A stretch of DNA of 64,000 bases from Flavobacteriaceae bacterium (GTDB taxonomy: Bacteria > Bacteroidota > Bacteroidia > Flavobacteriales > Flavobacteriaceae): positions 43,244 to 107,243 of the forward strand of contig DUDG01000018.1 of assembly GCA_012959395.1 (NCBI GenBank). Direction: 5' to 3'. The notes beneath the pieces were generated by a model that was not told where the DNA came from, ran no database searches, and worked only from the letters and a program-made list of their open reading frames with translations. The position numbers were made by a program, and so were the translations under genes. Below, piece after piece: positions 1-8,176 of this stretch (positions are counted from its first letter, which is position 1; every line of letters begins with the position of its first letter).

Positions 1-2
1 TC

Positions 3-722
3 AAACAAGAATTTGATAATCAAAACATAAAATGTTTACACTGGTTTAATTGTCAATACAACTTCATTGGTGAAGATGATTTCTGGACTAATTCTGCATT
101 ATTAGAGTTTGAATCAATAGATCACTTAGGTAAAGTATTTATTAAAAAAATTGGTAACTCTGATATTCAGGCTTTACAAGTATTTAATCTTACTCCAAAA
201 CTTCCTCCAAAAATCATTGTTTATTTATTTAAATTACTTAGACCAATAGGATATTTATTAGATTGTTTAATAAAAAATGAAATTGATAATTCAAAATTAA
301 GCAATAGTGGTAGTAAAATTCTACCTAATAAAAAACAAAATAATCGCTTTAAAAACAATAATAGCAAAGAAAAAGCTTATATGATTAATCTCTTAAAAGC
401 TTTTGAAATTGCTAAGTATAAAAATAAAAATATTATAAAATCTGGCCGTGAAGCATACTATGAAAAATATGGAACTGTTGCTTTTAGAAGTGTTATATTA
501 ACAGGAGGTAATTTTACATATGCAGGAAGGTTTATTGGTAGTCCTCTTATTGAATATAATGCGCCTAATGACACAAAAGGAAATTGGCAAGCTCTAGGAA
601 TAATGGAATACAGTAATCCAAAAAAATTATATTCTTTAGAAAAAATGCCTGGATATAAAAAGTCTCTAAAACACAGAGATGCAGGACTAGAAAGAACAAT
701 TAACATATATTCAATTAAATAA
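3..722 (+). CDS. DUF1330/EthD-like tandem-domain protein, 5' partial
   Basis: The reading frame is open from the window edge, so the N-terminus lies outside; 239 residues are visible. Two similar segments can be seen: residues about 15-55 (FNCQYNFIG ... ALLEFES ... QALQVFNL) and the C-terminal part (TGGNFTYAG ... ALGIMEYS ... ERTINIYSI). Both look like the alpha/beta ferredoxin-like fold of DUF1330/EthD/NIPSNAP proteins, joined by a Lys/Asn-rich linker. Small proteins of this kind are often found in degradation operons with acyl-CoA enzymes; their chemistry is mostly unknown. It ends 3 nt before the next gene and is probably the operon's upstream member in view. The family assignment is by pattern only; the two-domain repeat is seen directly. 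Confidence 0.6.
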   Translation, partial: KQEFDNQNIKCLHWFNCQYNFIGEDDFWTNSALLEFESIDHLGKVFIKKIGNSDIQALQVFNLTPKLPPKIIVYLFKLLRPIGYLLDCLIKNEIDNSKLSNSGSKILPNKKQNNRFKNNNSKEKAYMINLLKAFEIAKYKNKNIIKSGREAYYEKYGTVAFRSVILTGGNFTYAGRFIGSPLIEYNAPNDTKGNWQALGIMEYSNPKKLYSLEKMPGYKKSLKHRDAGLERTINIYSIK

Positions 723-725
723 TTA

Positions 726-1691
726 ATGGGGAAAAATACCAAAACATTTTTAAAAGACACTGGAGCATCAATACCAGTTGTTTGTGGTCCAATGTATCCT
801 GGTTCCAATCCAGAATTAATTGCAGCTGTTTCGGAAGCAGGTGGTTTTGGTGTAGTTCAACCACTTTCTTTGACTTCTTTATATGGTCATGATTTTAGAG
901 AAGGATTACGGTTAATTAAAAGTTTAACAGACAAACCATTTGGAGTCAATTTCACAATTTTTGGCGGAGGAAATAAAAAATACCATGACAATAATAAAAA
1001 ATGGATGGATATTTCAATTGAAGAAGGAGTTAAATTCTTTTTAACTTCACTTGGAAAACCAACAGAAATAGTTAAAATTGCTAAAAAAAATGATATTAAG
1101 GTATATCACGATGTTCCAAATAAAAAAGTAGCATTAGCCATGGTTGATTGTGGAGTTGATGGATTAAATTGTATTAACTGGAGAGCTGGAGGACAAACTG
1201 GAATTTACTCAGCTGAAAAGTTTATGGAAGACTTAAAGGATATTAAAATCCCTCTAATTTGTGCTGGAGGAATTGGAAATGAAAATGATTATAAAAAAGC
1301 ATTAGAAATGGGATATTCGGGAGTTCAGCTTGGTACAAGATTTTTAGCTTCAAAAGAATGCATTGTAACAAAAAGCTATAAAAATGCTATTGTTAATTCA
1401 GAAGAAAAAGATATTGTTTGGACTAATAAAATTGCTGGAAACAATTCTTCTGTTATTAAAACAAAAGACATCATGCGTGGAGGTCTTAGAACTGGCCCAA
1501 TAATTAATTTTATGCTCAGAAGACCAAAGCTTAAAAAATACGCTAGAATGTATTTAATGAGTAAAGGCTTAAAAAGTTACAGTAAGACTGCATTTGATGA
1601 TTCCGTTCAATTCTGGCAAGCTGGAAAAGGAGTTGGAGGAATTAAATCAATTGAAAGTTGTGCTGACATATTAAAAAATTATAAAATTTAA
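726..1691 (+). CDS. NAD(P)H-dependent flavin oxidoreductase / nitronate monooxygenase-like
   Basis: A 321-residue TIM-barrel flavoprotein of the 2-nitropropane dioxygenase (NMO) family, which oxidises nitronates using FMN. The C-terminal phosphate-binding signature is clear: AGGIGNENDYKKAL at about 180-193 followed by GVQLGTRFLAS (199-209). The N-terminus has the CGPMYPGSNPELIAAVSEAGG substrate/FMN region. The canonical EAGGH motif, whose His is the catalytic base in class I enzymes, reads RAGGQ here (Gln157), so true nitronate oxidation is doubtful; an enoyl- or acyl-CoA-linked FMN role is possible. It lies between the DUF1330-like gene and the sulfatase with 2-3 nt gaps, so it is co-transcribed with the acyl-CoA genes downstream. 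Confidence 0.8.
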   Translation: MGKNTKTFLKDTGASIPVVCGPMYPGSNPELIAAVSEAGGFGVVQPLSLTSLYGHDFREGLRLIKSLTDKPFGVNFTIFGGGNKKYHDNNKKWMDISIEEGVKFFLTSLGKPTEIVKIAKKNDIKVYHDVPNKKVALAMVDCGVDGLNCINWRAGGQTGIYSAEKFMEDLKDIKIPLICAGGIGNENDYKKALEMGYSGVQLGTRFLASKECIVTKSYKNAIVNSEEKDIVWTNKIAGNNSSVIKTKDIMRGGLRTGPIINFMLRRPKLKKYARMYLMSKGLKSYSKTAFDDSVQFWQAGKGVGGIKSIESCADILKNYKI

Positions 1692-1693
1692 AG

Positions 1694-3337
1694 ATGAAGA
1701 AAATAAGTATAAAAATCTTTTTAGGTTTTTTATTCATTGCAATGGTATTTGCAATATGGTTTTCACAAAACTGGTACAAAATACCAAAATATATAGGTGA
1801 TTGGAAAAATCCAACAGGTAAAAATGTAACAATAAATTGGGAAAAGGGTCCAGAAACAAGAGTCAGTTCTAAACCAAACGTTATAGTTATTTTAGTTGAT
1901 GATTTAGGGTTTAATCAAATAAGTGCTTATGGAGGTGGCATGTCTAATGGAAATTTCAAAACACCAAACATAGATCAGTTAGCTAAGGATGGAGTATTAT
2001 GCACTAATGGTTACTCTTCTAGTGCGATTTGCTCTCCATCAAGAGCATCTTTGTTAACTGGGAAATTTCCTACTCGTTTTGGTTTTGAATTTACTCCTAC
2101 AACTTCTTCATTTATGAAAGGAATTAAAGCTTTTGGTAAAAAGGAAATTGTTGAAGGTATATATCATAAAGAATCTGAAAGTGATATGATTGAAATTAAA
2201 GATATGGGACTTCCTCAATCAGAGTTAACCATAGCTGAGGTTTTAAAACCTCAAGGTTATCATAATATACATATTGGAAAATGGCATTTGGGTCATTCAG
2301 AAAAATTTTTACCTAGAAAACATGGATTTGACGAAAGCTTAAGAATGGATCAAGGCTCATTATTTTTGCCTGAAGACGATCCAAATATTATTAATGCCAA
2401 AATAGATTTTGATCCCGTTGACAAGTTACTTTGGGGAAATCTCCCATATGCTGTTAATTTTAATGAAGGTCCAAGAATGAATCCTGATGGTCATCTTACC
2501 GACTACCTTACTAATGAAGCTGTAAAAGCGATAGATGCTAATAAAAATAGATCATTTTTTATGTATTTAGCTTATTGGGCAGTTCATAGTCCATTACAAG
2601 CAAAAAAAGATGACTATGAAAAATTATCTTTTATTAAAAACCACAAAGAAAGAGTTCTAGCCTCTATGGTTTTAACTGTTGATAGAGGTGTTGGAAAAAT
2701 AAGAAAAGCTCTAAAAGATAATGGAATTGATCAAAATACAATTATAATATTTACAAGTGATAATGGAGCGCCAGGATACATTGGGTTACCTGACTTAAAC
2801 AAACCATATAGAGGATGGAAATTGACTCATTTTGAAGGAGGAGTACATATTCCTTTCATAGTTAGCTATCCTAATAAAATTACTGCTGGTCAAATTTACA
2901 ATGGTAGAGTTTCTAATATGGATATTTTCTCTACATTTTCAGAAATAGCTGGATTAAAGCCAACAAACGATATAGAAATTGATGGAGTTAATATTTTACC
3001 TTATTTAACTGGAGAAATACAAGGTGAACCTGATAGAATTCTTTTTTCAAAATCAGGAAGTCTTTCGTTTTTAATAAAAGAAGGATGGAAATTACAAATT
3101 GACTTTATTCAAAACAAAAAATGGCTCTTTAACTTAAACAATGACCCTAATGAAAAAATAAATTTAGCATCAATTAATTTAGAAAAGTTAAAAGAACTTG
3201 AAGAACTTTTAAATTCAAAAATTAAAGAGCAAGCTAAACCGATTTGGCCAAGCCTTTTAAGCTGGCCAATATTTATTGATAAAACATTAAATCAAAAAAA
3301 GAGTAATTTGGATGAGTATACTTATTGGCCTAATTAA
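1694..3337 (+). CDS. Formylglycine-dependent sulfatase (type I), membrane-anchored or exported
   Basis: A 547-residue arylsulfatase-family protein that cleaves sulfate esters. The N-terminal hydrophobic stretch (residues 7-23) is a signal peptide or anchor, placing the enzyme in the periplasm. Metal-binding Asp pair VDD at 68-70; activation motif CSPSR with Cys113, the residue converted to formylglycine; GKWHLGHS further on; the C-terminal half has TSDNGAPG. No formylglycine-generating enzyme or anSME is visible in the window, so maturation must be encoded elsewhere. It lies inside the acyl-CoA catabolic operon (2 nt after the NMO-like gene, 12 nt before the SDR), suggesting the operon's substrate may be a sulfated compound. 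Substrate is not predictable from sequence. Confidence 0.9.
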   Translation: MKKISIKIFLGFLFIAMVFAIWFSQNWYKIPKYIGDWKNPTGKNVTINWEKGPETRVSSKPNVIVILVDDLGFNQISAYGGGMSNGNFKTPNIDQLAKDGVLCTNGYSSSAICSPSRASLLTGKFPTRFGFEFTPTTSSFMKGIKAFGKKEIVEGIYHKESESDMIEIKDMGLPQSELTIAEVLKPQGYHNIHIGKWHLGHSEKFLPRKHGFDESLRMDQGSLFLPEDDPNIINAKIDFDPVDKLLWGNLPYAVNFNEGPRMNPDGHLTDYLTNEAVKAIDANKNRSFFMYLAYWAVHSPLQAKKDDYEKLSFIKNHKERVLASMVLTVDRGVGKIRKALKDNGIDQNTIIIFTSDNGAPGYIGLPDLNKPYRGWKLTHFEGGVHIPFIVSYPNKITAGQIYNGRVSNMDIFSTFSEIAGLKPTNDIEIDGVNILPYLTGEIQGEPDRILFSKSGSLSFLIKEGWKLQIDFIQNKKWLFNLNNDPNEKINLASINLEKLKELEELLNSKIKEQAKPIWPSLLSWPIFIDKTLNQKKSNLDEYTYWPN

Positions 3338-3349
3338 AAAAACATATTT

Positions 3350-4135
3350 ATGATTAAAGAAAAATTTTATTTAAAAAACAAAATTGCTATTATAACTGGA
3401 TCTTCCAAAGGAATTGGCAAAGCAATGGCAAGAGGACTTGCTGAATTTGGAGCAACTGTTGTTGTTAGTAGCAGAAAACAAGAAGCCGTAGACCAAGTAG
3501 CAGAGGAGTTTACAAAGCTTGGTTTTTCAGCAACTGGAATTGAATGTCATGTAGCTAAAAAAGAAGATAGAATAAAATTAGTTGAAAAAGTTCTAAAAGA
3601 ATATGGTCGTATTGATATCCTTATTAATAACGCAGGTACTAACCCTTATTTTGGACCAATAAGTAAAATGCCTGAAAATTTGTATCAAAAGACAATGGAT
3701 ATCAATGTTAATTCCGCCATTGAACTAAGTAATTTAGTTTATCCTCACATGAAAAATCAAGGTGGAGGAAGCATTATACATATCAGTTCTATTGAAGGAT
3801 TACACCCATCTCCTTTTATGGCGGCTTACAACATTAGTAAAACAGCACTTATAATGGCAGGAAAAAATCAATCTATTGAATGGGGAAGACACAACATAAG
3901 AGTAAACATGATTTGCCCTGGATATGTGAAAACAAAATTAAGTGCCGCTCTACTTGAGAATGAAGTTTCTAAAAATGGTTTTTTAAAAAACGTATCTTTA
4001 GGGAGAGGATCAACTCCAGATGAAATGGCTGGATTAGCTGTGTTTTTGGCATCAGATGCAAGCTCATATATGACAGGTACTTCAATAGTTAATGATGGAG
4101 GTTTAATGAATGCTCCTTTAATTCCAATGCAATAA
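3350..4135 (+). CDS. Short-chain dehydrogenase/reductase (classical SDR) 1
   Basis: A 261-residue NAD(P)-dependent oxidoreductase. TGSSKGIGKAMA (about 17-28) is the Rossmann TGxxxGIG nucleotide loop, NNAG follows the fourth strand, ISS carries the catalytic Ser, and YNISK supplies the catalytic Tyr and Lys. SxRKQ after the second strand suggests NADP preference. Length is typical. In lva-like and ACAD10/11-like clusters SDRs oxidise a hydroxyacyl-CoA; that role fits here but is inferred from context. The gene sits 13 nt before the acyl-CoA dehydrogenase. Confidence 0.88.
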   Translation: MIKEKFYLKNKIAIITGSSKGIGKAMARGLAEFGATVVVSSRKQEAVDQVAEEFTKLGFSATGIECHVAKKEDRIKLVEKVLKEYGRIDILINNAGTNPYFGPISKMPENLYQKTMDINVNSAIELSNLVYPHMKNQGGGSIIHISSIEGLHPSPFMAAYNISKTALIMAGKNQSIEWGRHNIRVNMICPGYVKTKLSAALLENEVSKNGFLKNVSLGRGSTPDEMAGLAVFLASDASSYMTGTSIVNDGGLMNAPLIPMQ

Positions 4136-4148
4136 AAATTATAAAAAA

Positions 4149-5357
4149 ATGAATTTCGAATATCCTCAAAAAACATTAGATCTGATAGAAAAAGTAGATC
4201 AATTTATAAAAAAGCATCTTTCCCCTCACGAGCAAAAGGTTTATGAATTTAGCAAAAATAATCTTTGGGAAAATTATCCAGAAATGGAAAACTGGAAAGA
4301 AATGGCTAAAGAACAAGGTTTATGGAACCTGTTTCTTCCTAAAGGTTACGGTAATTTAAGTCCAGGGTTAAGTAACCTAGAATATGCTCCTCTAGCTGAA
4401 AAAATGGGAAGTCTAAGCTTTGCGTCAGAGGTTTTCAATTGCTCTGCTCCAGATACTGGAAATATGGAAACCATAGCTAAGTACGGTACAGAAAACCAAA
4501 AAGAACAATGGCTAAAGCCAATTATGAATGGTGAAATAAGATCTGCCTTTTTAATGACAGAACCAGCAGTTGCTTCTTCTGATGCAACAAATATTCAAAC
4601 TTCTATCGTTAGAGATGGTGATCATTACGTTATTAATGGAAGAAAATGGTGGTCTTCTGGAGCTATGAACCCAAATTGTAAAGTATATATTTTAATGGGT
4701 AAAACTGATTTTTCAGCTCAAAAACACGCACAACAAAGCATGATTATAGTTCCTGCTAACACACCAGGTGTTAAAATTTTAAGACCAATGCAAGTTTTTG
4801 GAAGTGTTGATTCTCCTGAGGGTCATGCTGAGATTGAGTTAAAAAATGTCAGAGTTCCAGTTAGCAATATACTTTTAGGTGAAGGCAGAGGTTTTGAAAT
4901 TGCACAAGGACGATTAGGCCCTGGACGAATTCATCATTGTATGAGACTAATTGGTGCTGCTCAAAGATCCCTTGATTTGATGTGTAAAAGAACTAATCAA
5001 AGAACTGCTTTTGGAAGAAACTTAATTAAGTTTAGTAGTATACGTCAAGAAATTGCAAAATCAGAATGTGAGGTTCAACAAGCAAGATTACTGACTCTAG
5101 CTGCAGCTGACAAAATAGATAAATTTGGTGCTAAAAAAGCTAAGAATCTAATTGCTATGATCAAAATTACAGTTCCTCAAATGGCATGTGGTGTTATTGA
5201 CAGAGCTATTCAAATTCATGGTGGTATGGGCGTAAGTCAAGATACTCCACTAGCTGGATTCTATGTGTATGCGAGATGTATTAGATTAGCCGACGGACCA
5301 GATGAGGTTCATATGTTTCAATTAGGAAAAAATTTAGCAAAAGAACATGAAGTATAA
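4149..5357 (+). CDS. Acyl-CoA dehydrogenase, ACAD10/ACAD11-like
   Basis: A 402-residue FAD flavoprotein that makes the alpha,beta-double bond in acyl-CoA esters. The order is the usual one: helical N-domain to about 130, beta-domain with FLMTEPAVASSDATNIQ (134-150) and NGRKWWSSGA (158-167), then the C-terminal helical domain with HGGMGVSQDTPLAGFYVYAR and the terminal helix LADGPDEVHMFQLGK. The motif spelling and the neighbouring APH-family kinase resemble the ACAD10/ACAD11 and bacterial 4-hydroxyacyl-CoA group. The 3' end overlaps the next SDR by 11 nt, indicating translational coupling. Confidence 0.92.
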   Translation: MNFEYPQKTLDLIEKVDQFIKKHLSPHEQKVYEFSKNNLWENYPEMENWKEMAKEQGLWNLFLPKGYGNLSPGLSNLEYAPLAEKMGSLSFASEVFNCSAPDTGNMETIAKYGTENQKEQWLKPIMNGEIRSAFLMTEPAVASSDATNIQTSIVRDGDHYVINGRKWWSSGAMNPNCKVYILMGKTDFSAQKHAQQSMIIVPANTPGVKILRPMQVFGSVDSPEGHAEIELKNVRVPVSNILLGEGRGFEIAQGRLGPGRIHHCMRLIGAAQRSLDLMCKRTNQRTAFGRNLIKFSSIRQEIAKSECEVQQARLLTLAAADKIDKFGAKKAKNLIAMIKITVPQMACGVIDRAIQIHGGMGVSQDTPLAGFYVYARCIRLADGPDEVHMFQLGKNLAKEHEV

Positions 5358-6105
5358 AAATAAAATTGTTTTGATTACAGGAAGTGGGTCTGGTATTGGA
5401 AAAGCTGCTGCATTAGCTTTTTCCAAAGAAGGCGGAACAATTATTGTTTCTGATATAAATGAAATTAATGGCTTAAAGACTGTTTCAGAAATAATTAAAA
5501 ATAATGGAAAAGCAACTTTTTTTAAGACAGATGTGTCAAATTTCGATATGGTTAAAAATCTAATGGATTTCATTATCGAAAAATATGGAAGATTAGATGT
5601 TGCTATTAATAATGCAGGAGTCGGAGGAGATTTTGCAAAAATAACTGATATAACTTTAGAATCATGGGATAAAACTATGTCTGTCAATTCTTCAGGAGTA
5701 TTTTATTGCATAAAAACTCAGATTCCTTTAATGCTAAAGCAAGGCAAAGGTGTTATTTTAAATACTTCTTCAATTGCTGGAATCAGAGGGTTACCAAATG
5801 CTATTGCTTATTCTGCTAGTAAACATGCCGTTATCGGCATTACTAAAACTGCAGCTATGGAATATGCTAAAAATAATATTAGAGTTAATGCTATTTGTCC
5901 TGTGTTCACGGTCACACCTATGTTTGACCCTGAAGCAATGGATAAATTAAAAGAGGGTCTTTCTGAAAGACTAAAAGCAAACGTACCTATGAAACGCTTT
6001 GCAAACGTAATGGAACAAGTTAATACTATGTTATGGCTTTGTTCAGATGAGGCGAGTTTCATAACTGGTCAAGCTATTTCAGTTGATGGAGGACTAACTG
6101 CATAG
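5347..6105 (+). CDS. Short-chain dehydrogenase/reductase (classical SDR) 2
   Basis: A 252-residue SDR with GSGSGIGKAAA (about 12-22), NNAGVGG, TSSIAG and YSASK, the complete catalytic set. SDIN after the second strand suggests NAD rather than NADP. The start ATG lies inside the tail of the acyl-CoA dehydrogenase gene. It differs clearly from SDR 1, so the pathway probably has two separate oxidoreduction steps, or the two enzymes act on different stereoisomers. Substrate not deducible. Confidence 0.88.
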   Translation: MKYKNKIVLITGSGSGIGKAAALAFSKEGGTIIVSDINEINGLKTVSEIIKNNGKATFFKTDVSNFDMVKNLMDFIIEKYGRLDVAINNAGVGGDFAKITDITLESWDKTMSVNSSGVFYCIKTQIPLMLKQGKGVILNTSSIAGIRGLPNAIAYSASKHAVIGITKTAAMEYAKNNIRVNAICPVFTVTPMFDPEAMDKLKEGLSERLKANVPMKRFANVMEQVNTMLWLCSDEASFITGQAISVDGGLTA

Positions 6106-6111
6106 ACATAT

Positions 6112-7173
6112 ATGGTACAAAAAGTAAGAAAAGGCGAAGAATTAAATGAAACCAATCTTAAGCTTTTTCTAAAAAATAGTAATCTTATTTCTGATATAAA
6201 AAGTGATTTAGATGTCCTACAATTTTCAAATGGTTTTTCTAACCTAACTTATCTACTTATAATTGAAGATAAAGAATATGTCATAAGAAAACCGCCTAAA
6301 GGAGCTATGTTTGGTCATGATATGGGCAGAGAGTACAAAGTGCTCAAAGGATTAAATCGTGGATTTGATAAAGCTCCAAAAGCTTATGCTTACACTACAG
6401 ATAATGATGTTATAGGCTCTCCATTTTATATAATGGAAAAAGTAAATGGTGTTATTATCACACCCAGAGAGTTGAAAGAAAATACAATTTCAGCAAAAGA
6501 TTTTTCTGTTATTTCTAAAACATGGTTAGATACTTTAGTTGAGTTACATCAATTAGACTATAATAAATTAGGCTTATCAGATTTAGGTAGACCTGAAGGT
6601 TACGTAGAAAGACAAGTAAGAAATTGGAGTAAACAATATTTAAAAGCAACTACTGAAGACGTTAAAGAAGCTAAACTAGTTATGGAATGGTTAAATAATA
6701 ATCTTCCAACACAATACAAGCATAGTTTAGTGCATAACGACTATAAGTATGATAATGTGGTGTTTAGTTCAAAATCGTGGAGTAAAATTAATTCGATATT
6801 AGATTGGGAAATGTGCACAATTGGAGATCCTTTAATGGACTTAGGAACATCAATTGCCTACTGGGCCATGTCAACTGATCATATAGGAGTTTTAAAAGCT
6901 TTTGATTATCCAACTTCATTAGATGGCAATCCAAGTAGATTAGAAATAATAAAAATGTATGAACAAAAGACTGGAGAGCCAGTTAACAATCTAGTATTCT
7001 ATTACGTCTTTGGTTTGTTTAAAATTGCAGTAATTGTTCAACAAATATTTTACAGGTATAGCAAAGGTTTAACTACAAATGAAAAATTTAAAAATTTAGA
7101 TCAAGTGGCTAAAACATTTTGTAAAATAGGTTGGCAATCAATTCAAAAAAATAAAATAGAAAATCTTTTTTAA
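6112..7173 (+). CDS. APH-family phosphotransferase (ACAD10/LvaA-like hydroxyacyl-CoA kinase candidate)
   Basis: A 353-residue kinase of the aminoglycoside phosphotransferase fold. The catalytic loop is HNDYKYDN (His208, Asp210, Asn215) and the metal-binding motif is DWE (231-233) followed by GDPLMDLG, as in the kinase domains of mammalian ACAD10/11 and the levulinate-pathway kinase LvaA. Those enzymes phosphorylate the 4-hydroxyl of 4-hydroxyacyl-CoA so that a dehydrogenase-like enzyme can remove phosphate and isomerise the product. The neighbouring acyl-CoA dehydrogenase supports that role here; an antibiotic-resistance function is unlikely. It lies 6 nt after SDR 2. Confidence 0.82.
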   Translation: MVQKVRKGEELNETNLKLFLKNSNLISDIKSDLDVLQFSNGFSNLTYLLIIEDKEYVIRKPPKGAMFGHDMGREYKVLKGLNRGFDKAPKAYAYTTDNDVIGSPFYIMEKVNGVIITPRELKENTISAKDFSVISKTWLDTLVELHQLDYNKLGLSDLGRPEGYVERQVRNWSKQYLKATTEDVKEAKLVMEWLNNNLPTQYKHSLVHNDYKYDNVVFSSKSWSKINSILDWEMCTIGDPLMDLGTSIAYWAMSTDHIGVLKAFDYPTSLDGNPSRLEIIKMYEQKTGEPVNNLVFYYVFGLFKIAVIVQQIFYRYSKGLTTNEKFKNLDQVAKTFCKIGWQSIQKNKIENLF

Positions 7174-7174
7174 A

Positions 7175-7888
7175 ATGAGTAAAATATATTGTTTTAGGCA
7201 TGCACAAGCGTCTATAGGTAGTGATAATTATGATCAATTATCTAAAAAAGGTGAGTTTCAAGCATTACAACTTGGTATTTACTTATGTGAAAAAAAAATA
7301 AAGTTTGACAAAATTTATGTAGGAGCTTTAAGAAGACAACAACACACTTATGAAATTGTAGCTAAGCAGTACAAGAAAAATGGTTTAAACATACCAAACC
7401 CGATAATACTTGAAGGATTAAATGAACATCAAGCAACTGAAGCAATGAAATCAGAATTGCCAAAAATGCTTAAAAATGATTCATTTCTAAAAAACTTATG
7501 GGAAGAAACTGAAAATAATCCAAAAAAAAGAATTTCAAACTTCATGTTAGGATTTAAATATTTTTTACATAAATGGGTTAATAATGAGATAACTGTAAAT
7601 GGAATAATTCCATGGACTGTCTTTAGAACCAATGTTAAAAATGCTTTAAAAACTATATTAAATCAAACTCAAAAAAGTGAACAGATTGCTGTTTTTTCAT
7701 CAGGGGGAACAATTAGTTCCATAGTTGGAGAGTCATTAGAAATTTCTAAAGAAAATATAATAGCTGATTTAAATTTTTCTATAAGAAATACATCATTCAC
7801 TACTTTTCTTTATTCAAATAATGAATTCAACTTATTGTCTTTTAATGAGTTACCTCATTTAAAAGAGGATATGATTACATTTGTTTAA
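7175..7888 (+). CDS. Histidine phosphatase superfamily (phosphoglycerate-mutase-like) protein
   Basis: A 237-residue protein opening with CFRHAQAS; Arg8-His9 is the phospho-His catalytic pair (RHA in place of the usual RHG). SSGGTISS near residue 178 takes the place of the second-His motif, but I see no clear second catalytic His there, so activity may be altered. Such proteins recur beside APH kinases and acyl-CoA dehydrogenases; the reason is not established. It starts 1 nt after the kinase stop codon. Confidence 0.75.
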   Translation: MSKIYCFRHAQASIGSDNYDQLSKKGEFQALQLGIYLCEKKIKFDKIYVGALRRQQHTYEIVAKQYKKNGLNIPNPIILEGLNEHQATEAMKSELPKMLKNDSFLKNLWEETENNPKKRISNFMLGFKYFLHKWVNNEITVNGIIPWTVFRTNVKNALKTILNQTQKSEQIAVFSSGGTISSIVGESLEISKENIIADLNFSIRNTSFTTFLYSNNEFNLLSFNELPHLKEDMITFV

Positions 7889-7922
7889 TGCTTTAGTTGA
7901 AAAAGTCAATAATTCAATAAAT

Positions 7923-8126
7923 ATGAGAAAAGATTTAAAAGAATTTTACGAAAGAAAAGAATTTTTAAAAGATGAAAACAGAGAAGAAACAGTAAAAAAA
8001 AGACATGACAAAGGTTTAAGAACTGCTAGAGAAAATATCGAAGACTTGTGTGATGAAAATTCATTTAAAGAAATTGGATCTTTAATTATTGCAGGACAAA
8101 AAATAGATTTACACAAGAATAATTAA
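7923..8126 (+). pseudogene. Truncated acyl-CoA carboxylase carboxyltransferase (N-terminal remnant)
   Basis: About 67 residues from ATG 7923; an upstream in-frame TTG at 7881 would add 14 residues but overlaps the previous gene. The segment RHDKGLRTARENIEDLCDENSFKEIG is the conserved start of propionyl/methylcrotonyl-CoA carboxylase beta subunits. Intact proteins run to about 510 residues or more, so over 85% is missing and the frame ends in an unrelated tail (KIDLHKNN). It follows the histidine phosphatase by 34 nt in the same direction and probably once encoded the last or next step of the operon. A paired GGTACAC repeat follows within 25 nt. Confidence 0.6.
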
Positions 8127-8146
8127 TTAAAAAAACTCTTTAAATA

Positions 8147-8170
8147 TTGGTACACTTTTAGGTACACAAA
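8147..8170. repeat. Paired direct repeat GGTACAC after the truncated gene
   Basis: Two GGTACAC copies (8149-8155 and 8161-8167) are spaced by TTTTA, a 12-nt period. The pair sits directly after the broken carboxyltransferase and before the convergent secreted-protein gene. The layout resembles the short paired repeats found after tRNA-His and ssrA in this window, and may be recombinase arm sites or a deletion scar. Function is inferred only. Confidence 0.35.
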
Positions 8171-8176
8171 ACTTTA

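Noticed and set aside
458..808. Open frame of 116 codons on the minus strand opposite the first two genes
   Set aside because: It is the mirror of well-supported plus-strand coding sequence across a gene junction, with no recognisable domain.
6112..7173. Antibiotic (aminoglycoside) resistance gene
   Set aside because: The fold is shared, but the operon context and ACAD10-like motif spelling point to acyl-CoA metabolism.
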